Origin: Agreia pratensis
GTDB lineage: Bacteria > Actinomycetota > Actinomycetes > Actinomycetales > Microbacteriaceae
DNA length: 64,000 nucleotides
Direction: 5' to 3'
NCBI RefSeq assembly: GCF_900177685.1
Contig: NZ_FXAY01000001.1
Location: forward strand, 62,001 to 126,000
Position 1 is the stretch's first letter; each line of letters starts with the position of its first letter. The notes under the pieces are model-generated. The model made no database searches and was not told where the DNA came from. It saw only the letters and a program-made list of their open reading frames with translations. Made by a program: the position numbers and the translations under genes. Positions 26,383 to 34,999 of this stretch are shown here, piece after piece.

Positions 26383-28527
26383 TCAGACGGCCGCCAGATG
26401 CAGAACGAGCGCCTGCTCGGGCAGAAGCAACGGCATGGCGAGGCCGAGCTCGGCGAGCACGCGACCGGACAGGGTGATCTCGCCATGGGTCCACCACTCG
26501 GGCGGAGCGTCCTGCAGGACGCGGGGCCACTCCCCGAGCTTCACGGCGCGAACGCGGTACACGAGATCCGGCTCCAGCCCAGGGAACGTGACCGGCGCAA
26601 CGGCGGAATCGCGAGTCGCGGCAACCGTGACGACCGCGAAGATCGCGACCGAGGCATCCGGAGCCACGATGCCGTGCACCTGACGAGCCGGATCGACATC
26701 GTCGGCCCTCACGAGCACGCCCGAGTGCAACAGCACCCGCTGTTCGCGATAGAACGAGGTCCAGGCCCTGATCGCGTCGAGCTCCGGCTCGCTCGCGGTC
26801 GTGATGTCCCACTCGATGCCGGCGTGGCCGAACAGCGCCGTCGCGAGCCGGAAGCTCAGCTCGTGACTGCGGCCGGTCGTGTGAGCGGTCGGTGCACCGA
26901 GGTGCACGCCCAGGAACTCGGGGGGAACGAGGCCGGCCGTGTGGCGGTAGATCGCCTGGCGCTCGAGCGAATCGTTGGTATCGCTCGGCCAGACCCGGTC
27001 TGTGCGTTCCAGCACGCCGAGGTCGACGCGGCCTCCGCCAGACGAGCACGATTCGATCTCCACGGTCGGAAACTGCTCCCGGAGAGCATCCATGAGTCGG
27101 TAGCAGGCGAGCGTCTGACGATGTGCCGAGCCGCCGAGCAGGTCGCGGTTCTGATCCCACTTGAGGTAGGCGATCGGGTACTCGTCGAGCAGGGCCGCGA
27201 GCTGGCCGTGCACGTGAGCGAACGCATCCGGGTTCGACAGGTCGATCGCCTGCTGAAAACGCCACGGCTGAGGCAGCTCGGCATTTCCCGCCGACAGCAC
27301 CCACTCGGGGTGGGCCCGGAACACGTCGGAGTCGACACTCATCATCTCGGGTTCGACCCAGAGGCCGAAGTCCATTCCGAGGCCATGAACTCTTTCGATC
27401 AGGGGGTGCAGGCCGTCGGGCCACTTGGATGCGTCGACGATCCAGTCGCCGAGCGCGCGCCGGTCGTCGGTGCGGCCCGTCATCCAGCCGTCGTCGAGCA
27501 CGAAGCGCTCCACGCCCACGCTGGCCGCGGTCTCTGCCAAGTGCGTGAGCTTCGCGAGATCGTGGTCGAAGTACACGGCCTCCCAGGTGTTCAGCATGAC
27601 TTTGCGTTCGCCGAGACGACGTCGGGAGCGCACGAAGCCGTGCAGGCGCCCGGTCAGGCCGTCGAGGCCTCTGTTCGACCAGGCCGAGACGAGCCAGGGC
27701 GAGCGATAGGTCTCGCCTGTTGCCAGCCGAACCTCGCCCGGTTCGAACAGCTCCCCCGCACCGACAAGCGAGTGCCCGGTCGCCGAAGCCTCGGCCCACA
27801 GTCGTTGGTCGCCGCTCCAGGCGAGGTGAGACCCCCATACCTCGCCGTGCCGGAAACCGAAATGCGGGGTGCCCGCCACCAGAAGGAAAGCCGCGTCGTG
27901 ACCGGGGCGGCCATGCCTGCTGTCTCTCGTCCACGTTCCCACATCCAGATCGTGGCGTTGAGGCTGGCGCTCGCGCGGCCAGCGACCGGTGAAGTCGAGC
28001 AGCTCCCGCGCCCTCGAGGGAACCGGAAGGGTGGCGTCGAGAGAGGCCAGCGAGTAGACGCTCGATCCCTCGTTTCGCACGCTGAGCCGCTGCCGCAAGA
28101 CGCCGTCCGCCGACAACTCGATGTCGATCTCGACGACGAGAGCCGTCGCATCCGGCTCGCCGGGAACCGGCGGGATGGACTCGAGAACGAGAGTGAGGTT
28201 CTGGTCGGTGCGCCGCGCGTGTCTGAGACGGAGCGCGGCCGTGTGCTGCATACCGAGGGCCGAGATCTGTGTGCCCTCGTGATAACCGGCGAGGCCGGGT
28301 CTGCCCGACCACCCGTCGGCCATAAGAGGCACGACCCGTTGCAGGAGAGCAGAGTCGATGGAGCTCGGACCGACGGCGGGCCGCTGGGACTCGACGAGGT
28401 TCTCGAGGGCGCGCTCATCGAGCTCGCCCAGGTCGGCTCCGAAATGAATGACGGCGGGCACGGCCGTGCCGCGGGCGTCCAGCACGAAGCTGGTGCCCGC
28501 GGCACGGAGGTGGTGGATCATGTTCAC
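26383..28527 (-). CDS. GH36 alpha-galactosidase
   Basis: The 714-residue enzyme hydrolyses terminal alpha-galactosides such as melibiose, raffinose or galactosyl side chains. It has the N-terminal beta-supersandwich, the TIM barrel from about residue 300 (KVMLNTWEAVYFDHD; LDDGWM) and a C-terminal beta-sheet domain. The nucleophile is Asp458 in YLKWDQNRDL; the substrate motif SCSSGGGRVDLGVL precedes the SDTND acid/base region (about 516). No signal peptide is present, so it acts on imported sugars. It is the last gene of the GH42-ABC operon, 13 bases after the binding protein, with no operator of its own. Confidence 0.93.
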   Translation of the reverse strand: MNMIHHLRAAGTSFVLDARGTAVPAVIHFGADLGELDERALENLVESQRPAVGPSSIDSALLQRVVPLMADGWSGRPGLAGYHEGTQISALGMQHTAALRLRHARRTDQNLTLVLESIPPVPGEPDATALVVEIDIELSADGVLRQRLSVRNEGSSVYSLASLDATLPVPSRARELLDFTGRWPRERQPQRHDLDVGTWTRDSRHGRPGHDAAFLLVAGTPHFGFRHGEVWGSHLAWSGDQRLWAEASATGHSLVGAGELFEPGEVRLATGETYRSPWLVSAWSNRGLDGLTGRLHGFVRSRRRLGERKVMLNTWEAVYFDHDLAKLTHLAETAASVGVERFVLDDGWMTGRTDDRRALGDWIVDASKWPDGLHPLIERVHGLGMDFGLWVEPEMMSVDSDVFRAHPEWVLSAGNAELPQPWRFQQAIDLSNPDAFAHVHGQLAALLDEYPIAYLKWDQNRDLLGGSAHRQTLACYRLMDALREQFPTVEIESCSSGGGRVDLGVLERTDRVWPSDTNDSLERQAIYRHTAGLVPPEFLGVHLGAPTAHTTGRSHELSFRLATALFGHAGIEWDITTASEPELDAIRAWTSFYREQRVLLHSGVLVRADDVDPARQVHGIVAPDASVAIFAVVTVAATRDSAVAPVTFPGLEPDLVYRVRAVKLGEWPRVLQDAPPEWWTHGEITLSGRVLAELGLAMPLLLPEQALVLHLAAV

Positions 28528-28540
28528 CTGTTAATCATGC

Positions 28541-29878
28541 TCACTTGTTGACGGGAATCGCAGCCGCGTCGAGTGCGTCGATCGTCTTCTTCTGACCCGT
28601 CTTCAGCGCGTCGGTCAGCGTGCCGGTGCCACCCAGCACCTCACCGAAGCCGTCCGCGACGTCGCCGTAGGTCTGCGTCATCGTGGGGCCCCAGACGAAG
28701 TCGGAGTTGGTCTCGGTCGCAGCGGTCGCGAACGTGTCGTAGATCTTCTGTCCACCGTAGAAGTCGACGCCCTCGCTGAGAACGGGCAGCTTCAGTCCGG
28801 CCTTCGTCGCGGGGTACAGGTTGGCTTCCTTGTTGAGAGCGGTGAGGGCCTCGTCGCTCGTGTTCAGCCAGAGAGCGAACTGCGCAGCCTCGTAGGGGTG
28901 CTTCGAGCCCTTGAGCACGGCCGTGGAGGAACCGCCCCAGTTGCCGGCCTTGTTCTCGCCAGCCTTCCACTGCGGCATGGGCGCAACGGCCCAGTTGCCG
29001 GATGTGTCGGGGGCGCCGCTCGAGATCGAGTTGGCTCCCCAGACGGCCGAGATCCAGGTCCAGTCGCTGCCCGTGTTGTAGGCGTTGTTCCACTCGTCGG
29101 TCCAGGCCGGAACCTTGGAGACGAGGTCGGTGGAGATGAGGCCCTGCCAGTAGTCGGCGACCTTCTCGGACTCGGGCGACGTCAGGGTGACATCCCACTT
29201 GTCACCGTCGTTGGAGAACCAACGACCGTCTGCCTGCCAGACGAGACCGGCGAACCAGTTCACGTCGTTCTGCGGGAAGTTGGTGATGTAGCCGCCCTGC
29301 GAACGGATGGTCTTGGCTGCCGCCGCGTACTCGTCCCAAGTGGTCGGCACGGGAATGCCGGCCTTCTCGAACAGATCCTTGCGGTAGTACATGGCCATGG
29401 GGCCGGTGTCCTGCGGAATCGCGTAGACCGAATCCTTCTCTCCGAACGTCACCTGGTTCCAGGTCCAGTCGATGAAGTCGTCTTTGCTCTCGGTGACGTT
29501 CTTGCACGAGGCGATGTTGGTCAGACCGTCCTGCACACGGAAGTTCGGAAGAGCGTCGTACTCGATCTGGCCGAGGTCGGGGGCGTTGCCCGCGCTCAGC
29601 TGGTTGAAGAAGTTCTTGTAGGTGCCGCCGTTACCGTTCGGGCCGGTCTGCACCTTCACCTGGATGTCGGGGTTCTCCTTGTTCCAGATGTCGACGACCT
29701 TATCGATTCCGGGAATCCACGACGTGTAGGTCAGGTCGACCTTGCCGTCGCTCGGAGCACACGCGGCGGCGTCGCTGCCCCCGCCGCTTCCGCTGCTGCC
29801 GCCCGCGGCGCATCCCGTGAGGCTGATAGCCGCGAGAACACCGAGCGCCACGATGCGCTTGCTGTTTTTGATATGCAT
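28541..29878 (-). CDS. Carbohydrate ABC transporter substrate-binding lipoprotein
   Basis: The 445-residue lipoprotein has signal MHIKNSKRIVALGVLAAISL followed by lipobox TGCA (Cys24), then a Gly/Ser linker and a family-1 solute-binding protein: VDLTYTSWIPGIDKVVDIWN, IPQDTGPMAMYYRKDLFEKA, and GNWGGSSTAVLKGSKHPYEA. Together with the two adjacent permeases it forms a CUT1-type importer. Context (GH42 and GH36 in the same operon) points to galactosides such as galacto-oligosaccharides or raffinose-type sugars. The 56-base gap to the upstream permease contains no obvious operator. Confidence 0.93.
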   Translation of the reverse strand: MHIKNSKRIVALGVLAAISLTGCAAGGSSGSGGGSDAAACAPSDGKVDLTYTSWIPGIDKVVDIWNKENPDIQVKVQTGPNGNGGTYKNFFNQLSAGNAPDLGQIEYDALPNFRVQDGLTNIASCKNVTESKDDFIDWTWNQVTFGEKDSVYAIPQDTGPMAMYYRKDLFEKAGIPVPTTWDEYAAAAKTIRSQGGYITNFPQNDVNWFAGLVWQADGRWFSNDGDKWDVTLTSPESEKVADYWQGLISTDLVSKVPAWTDEWNNAYNTGSDWTWISAVWGANSISSGAPDTSGNWAVAPMPQWKAGENKAGNWGGSSTAVLKGSKHPYEAAQFALWLNTSDEALTALNKEANLYPATKAGLKLPVLSEGVDFYGGQKIYDTFATAATETNSDFVWGPTMTQTYGDVADGFGEVLGGTGTLTDALKTGQKKTIDALDAAAIPVNK

Positions 29879-29934
29879 TTTCTCTTCCTTTGACTGTGCG
29901 GTTCTGTGGTGAGGGGTGGTGCGGGTGGCAGCGG

Positions 29935-30798
29935 CTACTTGACGCTGCCGGCCCCCAGACCTCCGCGCCAGAAGCGCTGGAGGCTGAGGAAGGCGATGAT
30001 CAGCGGGATGATCGAGAGGAATGCCCCGATGATGACGAAGGTGCGGATCTCAGGAATCTGGTTGACCTGCGAGTTCCAGGTGTAGAGGCCGAGGGTCACG
30101 GGGAACAGCGTCTGGTCGCGCAGCATGATGAGCGGCAGGAAGAAGTTGTTCCAGATCGCCACGAACTGGAAGAGGAAGATCGTGACCAGCGCCGGCGTCA
30201 TGAGGCGGCGCGAGACCGAGAAGAAGGTGCGCACTTCGCCCGCGCCGTCGAGCCGCGCGGCTTCGAGGAGTTCGTCCGGCACGCTGGCCGCGGCGAAGAT
30301 GCGAGCGAGGTACACCCCGAACGGGCTCACGATGCTCGGCAGGAACACCGACCAGAACGTGTTGGTCGCGTTGAACTGGCTGAAGATCAGGAACAGCGGC
30401 AGCGCGAGCGCGGTGGCCGGAACCAGAACGCCGCCGAGCACGGTGTTGAAGATCAGTTCCCGACCCGGAAAGCGGTACTTCGCGAGGGCGTAGCCACACA
30501 TCGCCGCGAAGAGCGTTCCGAGCAGCGCGCCGAAGCTCGCGTAGATGATGCTGTTCAACATCCACTTCAGGTACACGCCGTCGTTGTAGGCGAAGAGGTC
30601 GCCGATATTGGTGAACAGGTTGAAGTCGGCGAACCACAGGCCGGCCGTGCTCGAGAACTGCTCGCGCGACTTGGTCGAGCCGATGAAGAGCCACCAGATG
30701 GGCACGAGGAAGTAGAGCGTCGAGATGCCCATCACGATCATCGCCGCGGTGCGGGAGGCGAGCTTCTCTTTGGGAGCTCCGGCAGATATCTGGGTCAC
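29935..30798 (-). CDS. Carbohydrate ABC transporter permease (MalG/AraQ type)
   Basis: The 287-residue, six-helix inner-membrane permease contains the EAA loop DELLEAARLDGAGEVRTFFS, which docks on the ATPase, and the usual end FLSLQRFWRGGLGAGSVK. It begins four bases inside the end of the partner permease (ATGA overlap at 30795-30798), so translation is coupled. Substrate is inferred from context only. No ATP-binding gene lies in the operon; in actinobacteria a shared MsiK-type ATPase often serves such importers. Confidence 0.93.
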   Translation of the reverse strand: MTQISAGAPKEKLASRTAAMIVMGISTLYFLVPIWWLFIGSTKSREQFSSTAGLWFADFNLFTNIGDLFAYNDGVYLKWMLNSIIYASFGALLGTLFAAMCGYALAKYRFPGRELIFNTVLGGVLVPATALALPLFLIFSQFNATNTFWSVFLPSIVSPFGVYLARIFAAASVPDELLEAARLDGAGEVRTFFSVSRRLMTPALVTIFLFQFVAIWNNFFLPLIMLRDQTLFPVTLGLYTWNSQVNQIPEIRTFVIIGAFLSIIPLIIAFLSLQRFWRGGLGAGSVK

Positions 30799-31700
30799 TG
30801 GTCGCCCTTACGCTGGGTGAATTTGAGAAAGACGAACGACATGATGAAGGTGGCGAGCGCCAGCACCACAGACATGGCGGCGGCAAGGCTCACGTTCGGA
30901 ACGGCCGAGGTCGTGTAGACGGCGATGTTGGGCGTGAACGTGCTCGACACCGACGAGGTGAAGCTGCGGAACACCTGAGGCTCCGCGAGCAGCTGAAGCG
31001 TTCCGATGATCGAGAAGATCGCGGTGAGCACGATCGCCGGCATCACGAGCGGGATCTTGATCGAGAGCGCGATCTGCAGCTGGTTGGCGCCGTCGAGCCT
31101 CGCTGCCTCGAAGATCTCGCTCGGCAGAGCGAGCAGCGCCGAGTAGATGATGAGCATGTTGTAGCCGACGTAGACCCAGGTGACGACGTTCGCGATCGAC
31201 CAGAGCACCGTCTCGGGCGCGAGCAGGTCGAACCCAGAAGTGAAGGCGGCGAACGGAGAGAGGTTCGGCGAATAAAGGTAGCCCCACATGATGGCGGCGA
31301 TAACGCCCGGCACGGCGTAGGGCACGAAGAATGCCAGCCGGAAGAACTTCTTGCCCTTCACGAGCGGAGAGTCGAGCAGCAGTGCGAGAACGAGCGCGAA
31401 GCCGAGCATCACCGGCACCTGCACCACGCCGAACAGCGCGACCCGGCCGACGGATGCCCAGAACGCCTCGTTCTGGAACACCAGGATGTACTGGGTCAGG
31501 CCGCCGAAGACCTCGACCGGCTTACCGAAGGTGCCGTCGCGCTCGACGACGAGCAGGGACTGCCCTATCGCCCAGCCGATCGGCAAGAGATAGAAGGCGG
31601 CGAACAGCACGGCGAAGGGAGCGAGAAAGATCGCGATCGCCCTCTTGTGTTTGACGGGTGTGCGGCGGGCTTTCAGCCGCGGCACAGAGGTGGTCGTCAC
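30795..31700 (-). CDS. Carbohydrate ABC transporter permease (MalF/UgpA type)
   Basis: The 301-residue permease has six membrane helices and the EAA loop LPSEIFEAARLDGANQLQIA followed by LSIKIPLVMPAI. It is the first permease of the importer and overlaps the second by four bases. It starts three bases after the GH42 gene ends, so transport and hydrolysis are made from one message under the LacI-type operators at 33804 and 33850. Confidence 0.93.
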   Translation of the reverse strand: MTTTSVPRLKARRTPVKHKRAIAIFLAPFAVLFAAFYLLPIGWAIGQSLLVVERDGTFGKPVEVFGGLTQYILVFQNEAFWASVGRVALFGVVQVPVMLGFALVLALLLDSPLVKGKKFFRLAFFVPYAVPGVIAAIMWGYLYSPNLSPFAAFTSGFDLLAPETVLWSIANVVTWVYVGYNMLIIYSALLALPSEIFEAARLDGANQLQIALSIKIPLVMPAIVLTAIFSIIGTLQLLAEPQVFRSFTSSVSSTFTPNIAVYTTSAVPNVSLAAAMSVVLALATFIMSFVFLKFTQRKGDQ

Positions 31701-31703
31701 TTC

Positions 31704-33755
31704 TTAGTTCCTGCTCTCTCTCACGACGCGCACCGCGCCGGCCGGCACGTCGAGCGTTCCGTTCTGCGCGGTCTCGTTCGTAGCTGATGCGGGTGTGCCG
31801 ATCTCGGCGCCCGTGAGGATCTCGGTGCCCTGCGTTCGGTACTCGAACGAGGCATCCGTGTGGTTGATGATGAAGAGCCAGCTGCCGGATGCGCTGACGC
31901 GGCGCACGATCTCGACGCCCACGGGGTGGGCCACGGGTACCGTGACACCCGCTTCTCGGGCGGCGCGAGCGAGTGTCTCGGCGAGCGATGCCTCGTCGAG
32001 GGCTGTCGCGAGATACCAGGCGACACCGCTTCCGACCGTGTTGCGCGTGACGGCGGGGACTCCATGAACGGGGCCGTTCGCGAAGACGGAGACCGCCTCT
32101 GCGCCCTCCAACCGCAGTCGCTCCGACCACAGACGAGCGCTCTGCCCGTCGCTCAACTCGAGAACCGTCGACGGGTGAAGCGGAACGAACTCCTCGCTCC
32201 GCACACCGAGGAGTTCGCGGAAAGCACCGGGATAGCCGCCGGGACGCACTCTGTCGTGCTCGTCGACGATTCCACTGAAGAAGGTCACGACAGCGTGCCC
32301 GCCGGCCGCCACATAGTCGACCAGCACCTGGGCCGCGGCATCCGTGACGCTGTACAGGCTCGGAACCACGACGAGTGTGTATGCGTCGACAGGGGCTCCG
32401 GGGGCCACGATGTCGACCGTGATGCCCGCGCCGAGGAGGGCGTTGTATGCGGCGTGCACCTGCGCGAGGTATCGCACCTGGACCGACGGATGCGAGTCGA
32501 GGTCGGTGGCCCACCACGCTTGCCAGTCGAAGACGATGGCCACCTCGGCCTCGACGACGCTGCCGGTCACCTCGGCTAGCCGAGTGAGGATGTCTCCGAG
32601 CTCGACGACCTCGCGCCAGACGCTCGAGTCCGTTCCTGCGTGCGGCAGCATCGCCGAGTGGAACTTCTCGCTGCCCTGCAGCGACGCTCTCCACTGGAAG
32701 AAGCTGATTCCATCGGCACCACGAGCGACGTGGCTGAGGGTGTTGCGGATCATCTCGCCCGGCGCCTTGGCGATGTTGAGCGGCTGCCAGTTCACGGCCG
32801 ACGTCGCCTGCTCCATGAGCATCCACGGGCGCCCGCCGGCCAGGCCGCGCGTCGCATCCGCCGCGAACGACAACTCAGACCGCGGGTCGCCCAGTCGGTG
32901 ATCGAGATAGTGGTCGTTGGCGATGACGTCCATGTGCGGGGCCCAGGCCCAGTAATCCTGGTTGCGGATGTGCGCGGTGACCATGAAGTTCGTCGTGACG
33001 GGTGCAGAGCTGTGCCTGCGAAGAATTGCCTGCTCTGCCTTGTAGTGCGCGAGGAGCTCATCCGAGCTGAACCGCATGAAGTCGAGGGCCTGCCCTGGGT
33101 TGCCGGTCGACACGGTGAGCTTCGGCGTGCGGATGTGTTCCCATGACGCGTAGCGCTGGCTCCAGAACGAGGTACCCCAGGCGTCGTTCAGATCGTCGAT
33201 GCTGGCGTAGCGCTCCTTGAGCCAGCCGCGGAAAGCCTCGGAGGAGATCTCGCAGTAGCAGTGAGCGTTGTGGCAACCGATCTCGTTCGACACGTGCCAT
33301 AGGCGCACGGCCGGATGTGCGCCGTATCGCTCGGCGATCTTCTCGACGAGCGCGAGCGCGTGCTCGCGGTAGGCGGGCGAACTCGGGCAGAACGCCTGCC
33401 TTCCGCCGAACTCGCGACGTGTGCCATCGGCCATCATGGGCAACGACTCGGGGTAGTCGGCGCTGAACCATGGGGGCGGGCTCGCCGTCGCCGTTCCGAG
33501 ATTGATGCCGATGCCGTGATCGTGAAGGATCTCGATGATCGCGTCGAGCGCGTCGAAGTCGTAGCTGCCGCGCTCGGGTTCGAGCTGCGCCCAGCCGAAG
33601 ATGTTCAGCGCGACCAACGTGACGCCGGCCTCGTTCATGAGGCGAGCATCTTCGAGCCAGGTCTCTCGGCTCCACTGCTCGGGGTTGTAATCGCAACCGA
33701 ACGTGAACGCGGAGGCGTCGCCATCGATCAGGGTGGCTACTGCGGTCTCGCTCAC
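31704..33755 (-). CDS. GH42 beta-galactosidase
   Basis: The 683-residue cytoplasmic enzyme (GTG 33755, MSETAVATLIDGDASAFTFG; GGAG upstream) hydrolyses beta-galactosides. Family hallmarks are GCDYNPEQWSRETWLED, acid/base Glu158 in WHVSNEIGCHN and nucleophile Glu315 in MLMEQATSAVNWQ. The Cys cluster CHNAHCYC with an earlier Cys122 forms the structural zinc site of GH42. The trimerisation and C-terminal domains are complete (ends GAVRVVRESRN). An ATG farther upstream lies between the operators and was rejected. First gene of the five-gene galactoside operon. Confidence 0.95.
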   Translation of the reverse strand: MSETAVATLIDGDASAFTFGCDYNPEQWSRETWLEDARLMNEAGVTLVALNIFGWAQLEPERGSYDFDALDAIIEILHDHGIGINLGTATASPPPWFSADYPESLPMMADGTRREFGGRQAFCPSSPAYREHALALVEKIAERYGAHPAVRLWHVSNEIGCHNAHCYCEISSEAFRGWLKERYASIDDLNDAWGTSFWSQRYASWEHIRTPKLTVSTGNPGQALDFMRFSSDELLAHYKAEQAILRRHSSAPVTTNFMVTAHIRNQDYWAWAPHMDVIANDHYLDHRLGDPRSELSFAADATRGLAGGRPWMLMEQATSAVNWQPLNIAKAPGEMIRNTLSHVARGADGISFFQWRASLQGSEKFHSAMLPHAGTDSSVWREVVELGDILTRLAEVTGSVVEAEVAIVFDWQAWWATDLDSHPSVQVRYLAQVHAAYNALLGAGITVDIVAPGAPVDAYTLVVVPSLYSVTDAAAQVLVDYVAAGGHAVVTFFSGIVDEHDRVRPGGYPGAFRELLGVRSEEFVPLHPSTVLELSDGQSARLWSERLRLEGAEAVSVFANGPVHGVPAVTRNTVGSGVAWYLATALDEASLAETLARAAREAGVTVPVAHPVGVEIVRRVSASGSWLFIINHTDASFEYRTQGTEILTGAEIGTPASATNETAQNGTLDVPAGAVRVVRESRN

Positions 33756-33803
33756 GGTACGGGCTCCATTGTCTGTGCATGCTCGATCCCACGGCGTCGC
33801 CGT

Positions 33804-33819
33804 CTGGGAACGCTCCCAG
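33804..33819. promoter_or_regulatory. LacI-type operator 1 (CTGGGAACGCTCCCAG)
   Basis: A palindrome centred on the CG step that LacI-family dimers typically recognise. It is nearly identical to operator 2, 46 bases away, and lies in the GH42 5' leader about 50 bases before its start codon. Presumed binding site of the divergent LacI protein. Confidence 0.85.
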
Positions 33820-33849
33820 TTGCATTCACACGAAAATTCGTGGGCACTT

Positions 33850-33865
33850 CTGGGAACGGTCCCAG
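33850..33865. promoter_or_regulatory. LacI-type operator 2 (CTGGGAACGGTCCCAG)
   Basis: This palindrome shares 15 of 16 bases with operator 1. On the minus strand its first two bases are the last two bases of the -10 hexamer TATTCT, so a bound repressor would block RNA polymerase directly. Confidence 0.87.
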
Positions 33866-33893
33866 AATATGCATTCCTGTGTCGACGTGTCAA
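33864..33893 (-). promoter_or_regulatory. Promoter of the galactoside operon
   Basis: On the minus strand a perfect -35 TTGACA (33893-33888) and a -10 TATTCT (33869-33864) are spaced 18 bases apart. The -10 runs into operator 2. This is the best sigma-A-like promoter seen in the window. Confidence 0.8.
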
Positions 33894-33950
33894 TTCCGGT
33901 GTGCCCCCGCAACCACACCCAGCAGACTTTCAGCCCAGTACAGTGGGCAT

Positions 33951-34973
33951 ATGACCGCCCGCCGAGCCGCATCCGCCCGCGCGACCATCAATGATGTCGC
34001 GGCGGTCGCAGGCGTCTCGCGCGGCACGGTTTCGCGAGTGCTGAACGCCGAGGCATACGTCTCGGAGGCGGCGCGTTCGGCCGTGATAGATGCGATCTCG
34101 AAGGTCGGTTACGTTCGCAACAATGCGGCCCGCAACCTGGCTACGAGACAGTCACACGCTGTGGGCCTCGTGGTGCACGAACCCCACTCGCTCTTTCTCG
34201 AAGACCCGAACATCGGCAGCATCCTGCTGGGCATCAACTCCGCCCTCTCTGACGCCGACTACCAGCTCGTCTCTCTCGTGATCGACTCCGATCGCGACAG
34301 TCATCGAGTAGCCGAGTATCTGAGCGGCGGATTCGTCGACGGAGTCATCATCGTGTCGGCACGTGCGCACGATCCCATCGCCAAGGTTGTCGCCGAGCTC
34401 GGCATCGCGGCGGCCTTCGTCGGCCATCCCGTCGACATCGAAGGAATTCCGTATGTGGGCATCGACAACTTCAGTGCCGCCAAAGCGATCACCACGAGGC
34501 TGAAGGAGACCGGCCGACGACGCATCGGCATGATCGCCGCAGGCCTCGACCGCGATTCTGGCCAAGATCGCATGGCGGGGTTCCGTGCTGCGCTCGGCGA
34601 CAGTTTCGATGCCGAGCTGGTGATCACGACGCCTCTGTACGCGCATGCAAGCGGCGTCGACGGAATGCGCCTGCTGCTCGACCGGGCACCCGACGTCGAC
34701 GGCGTCTTCGCTGCATCAGATGCCATGGCTGCGGGAGTCATCGATGTCCTTCGCGAGGCCGGACGATCCGTTCCCGGCGATGTAGGGGTCGTGGGATTCG
34801 ACGACAGCGCGTGGGCGACACGAGCGCAGCCGCCTCTGTCGACAGTTCACCAGCCAGCCGGCCAGCTCGGTCGGCGCGCTGCGGAGAGCGTGCTCGCTCA
34901 ACTCCGAGGCGAGACCGTCGACACCGATGGCACCTTTCTCGAGACGGCCATCGTCTGGCGCGACTCGGCCTGA
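33951..34973 (+). CDS. LacI-family transcriptional regulator of the galactoside operon
   Basis: The 340-residue protein starts at ATG 33951 (MTARRAASARATINDVAAVA). The N-terminal HTH reads TINDVAAVAGVSRGTVSRVL with the hinge helix NAARNLATRQSHAVGLVV; the rest is a periplasmic-binding-protein-like sensor domain (VDGVIIVSARAHDPIAKVVA; VGFDDSAWATRAQPPLSTVH). It is divergent from the operon and shares the intergenic region with two operators, so it very probably represses it and releases on a galactoside-derived inducer. TACAGT six bases upstream of the ATG suggests a possible leaderless transcript. Confidence 0.93.
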   Translation: MTARRAASARATINDVAAVAGVSRGTVSRVLNAEAYVSEAARSAVIDAISKVGYVRNNAARNLATRQSHAVGLVVHEPHSLFLEDPNIGSILLGINSALSDADYQLVSLVIDSDRDSHRVAEYLSGGFVDGVIIVSARAHDPIAKVVAELGIAAAFVGHPVDIEGIPYVGIDNFSAAKAITTRLKETGRRRIGMIAAGLDRDSGQDRMAGFRAALGDSFDAELVITTPLYAHASGVDGMRLLLDRAPDVDGVFAASDAMAAGVIDVLREAGRSVPGDVGVVGFDDSAWATRAQPPLSTVHQPAGQLGRRAAESVLAQLRGETVDTDGTFLETAIVWRDSA

Positions 34974-34999
34974 GTCCGACGGCCGGGTGCGCCGCCCGC

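Noticed and set aside
26248-28551. Plus-strand open frame of 767 residues opposite the GH36 gene
   Set aside because: Antisense of a complete GH36 enzyme with all catalytic residues; no ribosome-binding site or domain.
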